Notes under the pieces: model-generated
What the model saw: the letters and a program-made list of their open reading frames with translations, nothing else
What the model was told of the DNA's origin: nothing
Database searches by the model: none
Shown here: positions 61,933 to 64,000 of the stretch, in pieces
How the letters are laid out: each line of letters opens with the position of its first letter
How positions within the stretch are numbered: the first letter of the stretch is position 1
Translations under genes and position numbers: made by a program
Source: DATFVA01 sp963800255
GTDB taxonomy: Bacteria; Bacteroidota; Ignavibacteria; Ignavibacteriales; Ignavibacteriaceae
Direction of reading: 5' to 3'
Length of the DNA stretch: 64,000 nt
NCBI GenBank assembly: GCA_963800255.1
Contig: CAWDAK010000022.1
Span: forward strand, 186,001 to 250,000

Positions 61933-63858
61933 TTAGAAAATAAAAAACGCTCCCGCAATTAAAGCCGTAATTATTATCCATGAAAATATAAACAGGGTAT
62001 ACATAAAAATTTTCCCTGATTGTACTCCGCTTAATTTCCAACCGGCGAATGAGAATGAAAAAACAAATTTATCTGCTTTCTGTGAAAATCCCTTTACCTC
62101 TGTCATATCGACACCTATTGATGTATCCATTATAAAATCAGAGATTGTCTGTGTTGATCTGTCAAATACAATTTCAGTTTTGTCACTTGCTCCTGCAGAT
62201 GTTAATATCATTCTACTGAGACCCTTTGCCAAAGAATCAAAAACTCCTTCAAAAAGATTAACAAGCTTGGAGGCAAATTGAATAATTCTAACAGGTACGA
62301 TGACAAATCCATTAACTACCCTGATTAAATATGAAAAAAGGTTCCCGAATGAAGGAACGGGTCCTGATCTTAAAACCCTTAAAGTACCGTAAATCAGTCC
62401 TGATACACTTGCAGCTGTAGCCACACCTCTCCAGATCCAGCCTATAGATGGTGAGGTTTGGAAGTTCAGTAAAGTTTCTATATTCAGTTTAAGTATATAA
62501 CCTGTAATGACCGACAACACCGCTAAAAAAATCATCGGATAGATTAACGTTTTTTCGGGTTTTGATATCTGCCAATTCTTTTTCCCATTCCATTCTGCAA
62601 AAACTGATGCTCCTGCCCTGGATATATAAACTCCTGCCAGAAAAATCAAACTGACAAGGAAAGTAGAATAAGCCGCTCCATGTTTAAGTGCTTCCGACAT
62701 AATTTCCTCCTCGCTCCAAAACCCGGCGAACGGAGGGAATCCTGATAATGCCAGTCCGCAAAGAACAAAAGAGGCTGCTGTAAATGGAAGCAGCTTCCCC
62801 AAATTCCCAAGTTCCCTGATATCTTTTGTTCCTGCTTTATGTCCTATCACCCCTGCAGTAAGAAATAATCCAGCCTTAAAAACAGCATGGACGACAAGGT
62901 GAAAAGCTGCAGCCATAGCTCCGCCGAGTCCTATTACAAAATACATTTCGCCTAGCTGAGAAATAGTAGACCACGCAAGGATTTTCTTAATATCATATCT
63001 TGTTGATGCAGCTAGAGCTGCGGTTAAAGCGGTGATTCCGCCTATCCAGATTATAAAATTCAATGTAAGTTCCGAGGCTTCAAAAAGTGGAAATAATTTC
63101 AAAACAAGAAAAACACCCGCAGCTACCATAGTTGCGGAATGGATTAATGCAGAAACAGGAGCCGGACCTGCCATAGCGTCCGGAAGCCAGGAAGTGAAAG
63201 GGAGTTGTGCACTTTTACCGATAGCCGCAGAAAGGAAAAGGAAGGACAGAAGAACTGGACTAAGGTTTTGTGTTTCGTGGAGATTACCCAGAAACGATGC
63301 AATATCTGTTGATCTATAATTAACTAAGATCAGCAGCAATGCCAATAAGAACCCAAAATCTCCGATCCTTGTCATCAGGAAGGCTTTGTGTGAGGCTTCC
63401 TTTGCATCCGATTCCCGGAACCAGAACCCGATCAGAAGAAATGAAGATAAACCTACAAATTCCCAGCACATAAATGTCAGAATAAATGAATCAGAAAGTA
63501 CCAGAGTAAGCATTGAGCCAATAAAAAAAGAAATAACCCGGAAGAAAAACTGCCGCCTTTCTTCAATAAATTTAATAGAGAATAAAGTTATTGTTAACCC
63601 GATTAATGCGACGATCAATGATGAAAGCCATTCCAATCCTCCCATCGTCAAAGAAAAAGTCAGCCTGAAACCCGCAGTTGACAACCATGCAGTATCGATT
63701 TTATAGCTTGTACCGCTCAATAAAACAATCAGGATCAGCGATCCTGCACTAAAAATAGCTGAAATGACTCCCGCTCTATCATTCAATGTCTTGACAGGAA
63801 TAGATAAAACCAATGCCGCTGTTAAGGGGAGTAAAGGAATTAATAGTAAAAAAATCAT
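61933..63858 (-). CDS. nuoL: NADH-quinone oxidoreductase subunit L
   Basis: This 641-residue complex I subunit forms the distal proton channel and carries the lateral helix. Signatures: FMCWEFVGLSSFLLIGFWF, AAIGKSAQLPFTSWLPDAMAGPAPVSALIHSATMVAAGVFLVLKL, TRYDIKKILAWSTISQLGEM, and LALSGFPPFAGFWSEEEIM. The C-terminal 120 residues hold the transverse helix and last anchor helix (IFMYTLFIFSWIIITALIAGAFFIF). The ATG overlaps the nuoK stop by four bases (ATGA). Confidence 0.97.
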   Translation of the reverse strand: MIFLLLIPLLPLTAALVLSIPVKTLNDRAGVISAIFSAGSLILIVLLSGTSYKIDTAWLSTAGFRLTFSLTMGGLEWLSSLIVALIGLTITLFSIKFIEERRQFFFRVISFFIGSMLTLVLSDSFILTFMCWEFVGLSSFLLIGFWFRESDAKEASHKAFLMTRIGDFGFLLALLLILVNYRSTDIASFLGNLHETQNLSPVLLSFLFLSAAIGKSAQLPFTSWLPDAMAGPAPVSALIHSATMVAAGVFLVLKLFPLFEASELTLNFIIWIGGITALTAALAASTRYDIKKILAWSTISQLGEMYFVIGLGGAMAAAFHLVVHAVFKAGLFLTAGVIGHKAGTKDIRELGNLGKLLPFTAASFVLCGLALSGFPPFAGFWSEEEIMSEALKHGAAYSTFLVSLIFLAGVYISRAGASVFAEWNGKKNWQISKPEKTLIYPMIFLAVLSVITGYILKLNIETLLNFQTSPSIGWIWRGVATAASVSGLIYGTLRVLRSGPVPSFGNLFSYLIRVVNGFVIVPVRIIQFASKLVNLFEGVFDSLAKGLSRMILTSAGASDKTEIVFDRSTQTISDFIMDTSIGVDMTEVKGFSQKADKFVFSFSFAGWKLSGVQSGKIFMYTLFIFSWIIITALIAGAFFIF

Positions 63859-64000
63859 CCTTTCAGTTCCTGATATTTATCAACCTGGACGGTTTTTCTG
63901 TTGCGGAATAAAAGCATCATAATAGCAAGTCCAACAGCCATTTCGACAGCGCCAATGGTTACTATAATAATTGTGAATATTTGTCCGGAGTAATTTTCAG
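63855..64000 (-). CDS. nuoK: NADH-quinone oxidoreductase subunit K (N-terminus outside the window)
   Basis: Only the last 48 codons are present. They read ENYSGQIFTIIIVTIGAVEM followed by AVGLAIMMLLFRNRKTVQVD and KYQELKG, matching the last two helices of NuoK with the conserved glutamate in GAVEMAVGLA. The stop overlaps the nuoL start by four bases. The rest of the operon continues beyond base 64000. Confidence 0.93.
   Translation of the reverse strand, partial: ENYSGQIFTIIIVTIGAVEMAVGLAIMMLLFRNRKTVQVDKYQELKG

Overview
The window is a continuous stretch of bacterial chromosome, AT-rich by eye, with tightly packed genes on both strands. No phage, transposase, integrase, CRISPR array, tRNA or rRNA was seen. 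Several signs point to the Ignavibacteria / Bacteroidota-Chlorobi group. A secreted polysaccharide deacetylase ends in a type IX secretion (T9SS) sorting domain with the NFPNPFNPST signature. The citrate synthase is of the eukaryotic-like type. Many genes lack strong Shine-Dalgarno sites and several use TTG starts. Secreted BNR-repeat, M16, M23, M28 and GDSL proteins are numerous. The assignment is inference from gene content; no database was searched.

Layout. 1-2200: the 3' end of a hybrid histidine kinase with an apparent frameshift in its first receiver domain, a solitary beta-class DNA methyltransferase, and the small SRP RNA. 2200-6150: a minus-strand trio (SixA-type phosphatase, EthD-like protein, lipoprotein) divergent from an NhaC-type antiporter. 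6143-7113: the largest gene-free stretch, with a duplicated palindrome. 7100-15000: GDSL hydrolase, L,D-transpeptidase, UvrC, CorA, a lipoprotein, an M23 peptidase and an MscS channel. 15081-15358: a GC-rich 87-bp tandem repeat. 15494-19092: signal peptidase I and an active/inactive pair of M16 peptidases. 19084-23623: a minus-strand run with an enoyl-CoA hydratase, a PLP decarboxylase and envelope proteins. 23670-26160: a NarL-type two-component system, followed upstream by an unusual regulatory region. 26151-33800: T9SS deacetylase, CBM20-esterase, M15 peptidase, tandem FKBP, fructosamine kinase with LMW phosphatase, ferredoxin and YjbQ. 34047-42461: a giant BNR-repeat protein, a Ser/Thr kinase with TPRs plus a small partner, and an M28 peptidase. 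42565-47188: TolB-like propeller, metallo-hydrolase, Fur, FeoB and FeoA. 47440-51018: two PAS histidine kinases. 51239-57489: citrate synthase and a 1593-residue AMP-ligase/GNAT fusion. 57595-64000: small proteins, cytochrome c and the end of a complex I operon (nuoK-L-M-N).

How the genes fit together. The set describes a respiring, Gram-negative heterotroph with complex I, cytochrome c and the TCA cycle. It invests heavily in envelope maintenance and secreted hydrolases, has Feo/Fur iron uptake, and has dense phosphorelay and Ser/Thr-kinase signalling.

The most unusual region is 25785-26157, upstream of the NarL-type kinase/regulator pair. Three copies of a CCGTA-N4-TACGGATGCG element are arranged divergently. 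Two plus-strand copies each begin a unit of about 145 bp that contains GGGGTAGGA and ends in a hairpin. One of these hairpins is a textbook intrinsic terminator with no plus-strand gene before it. I read this as a candidate pair of response-regulator-controlled small RNAs. Other points worth a second look are the 1593-residue ligase-acetyltransferase, the 87-bp repeat, the fructosamine kinase/phosphatase pair, and perfect dyads in front of feoAB and citrate synthase.
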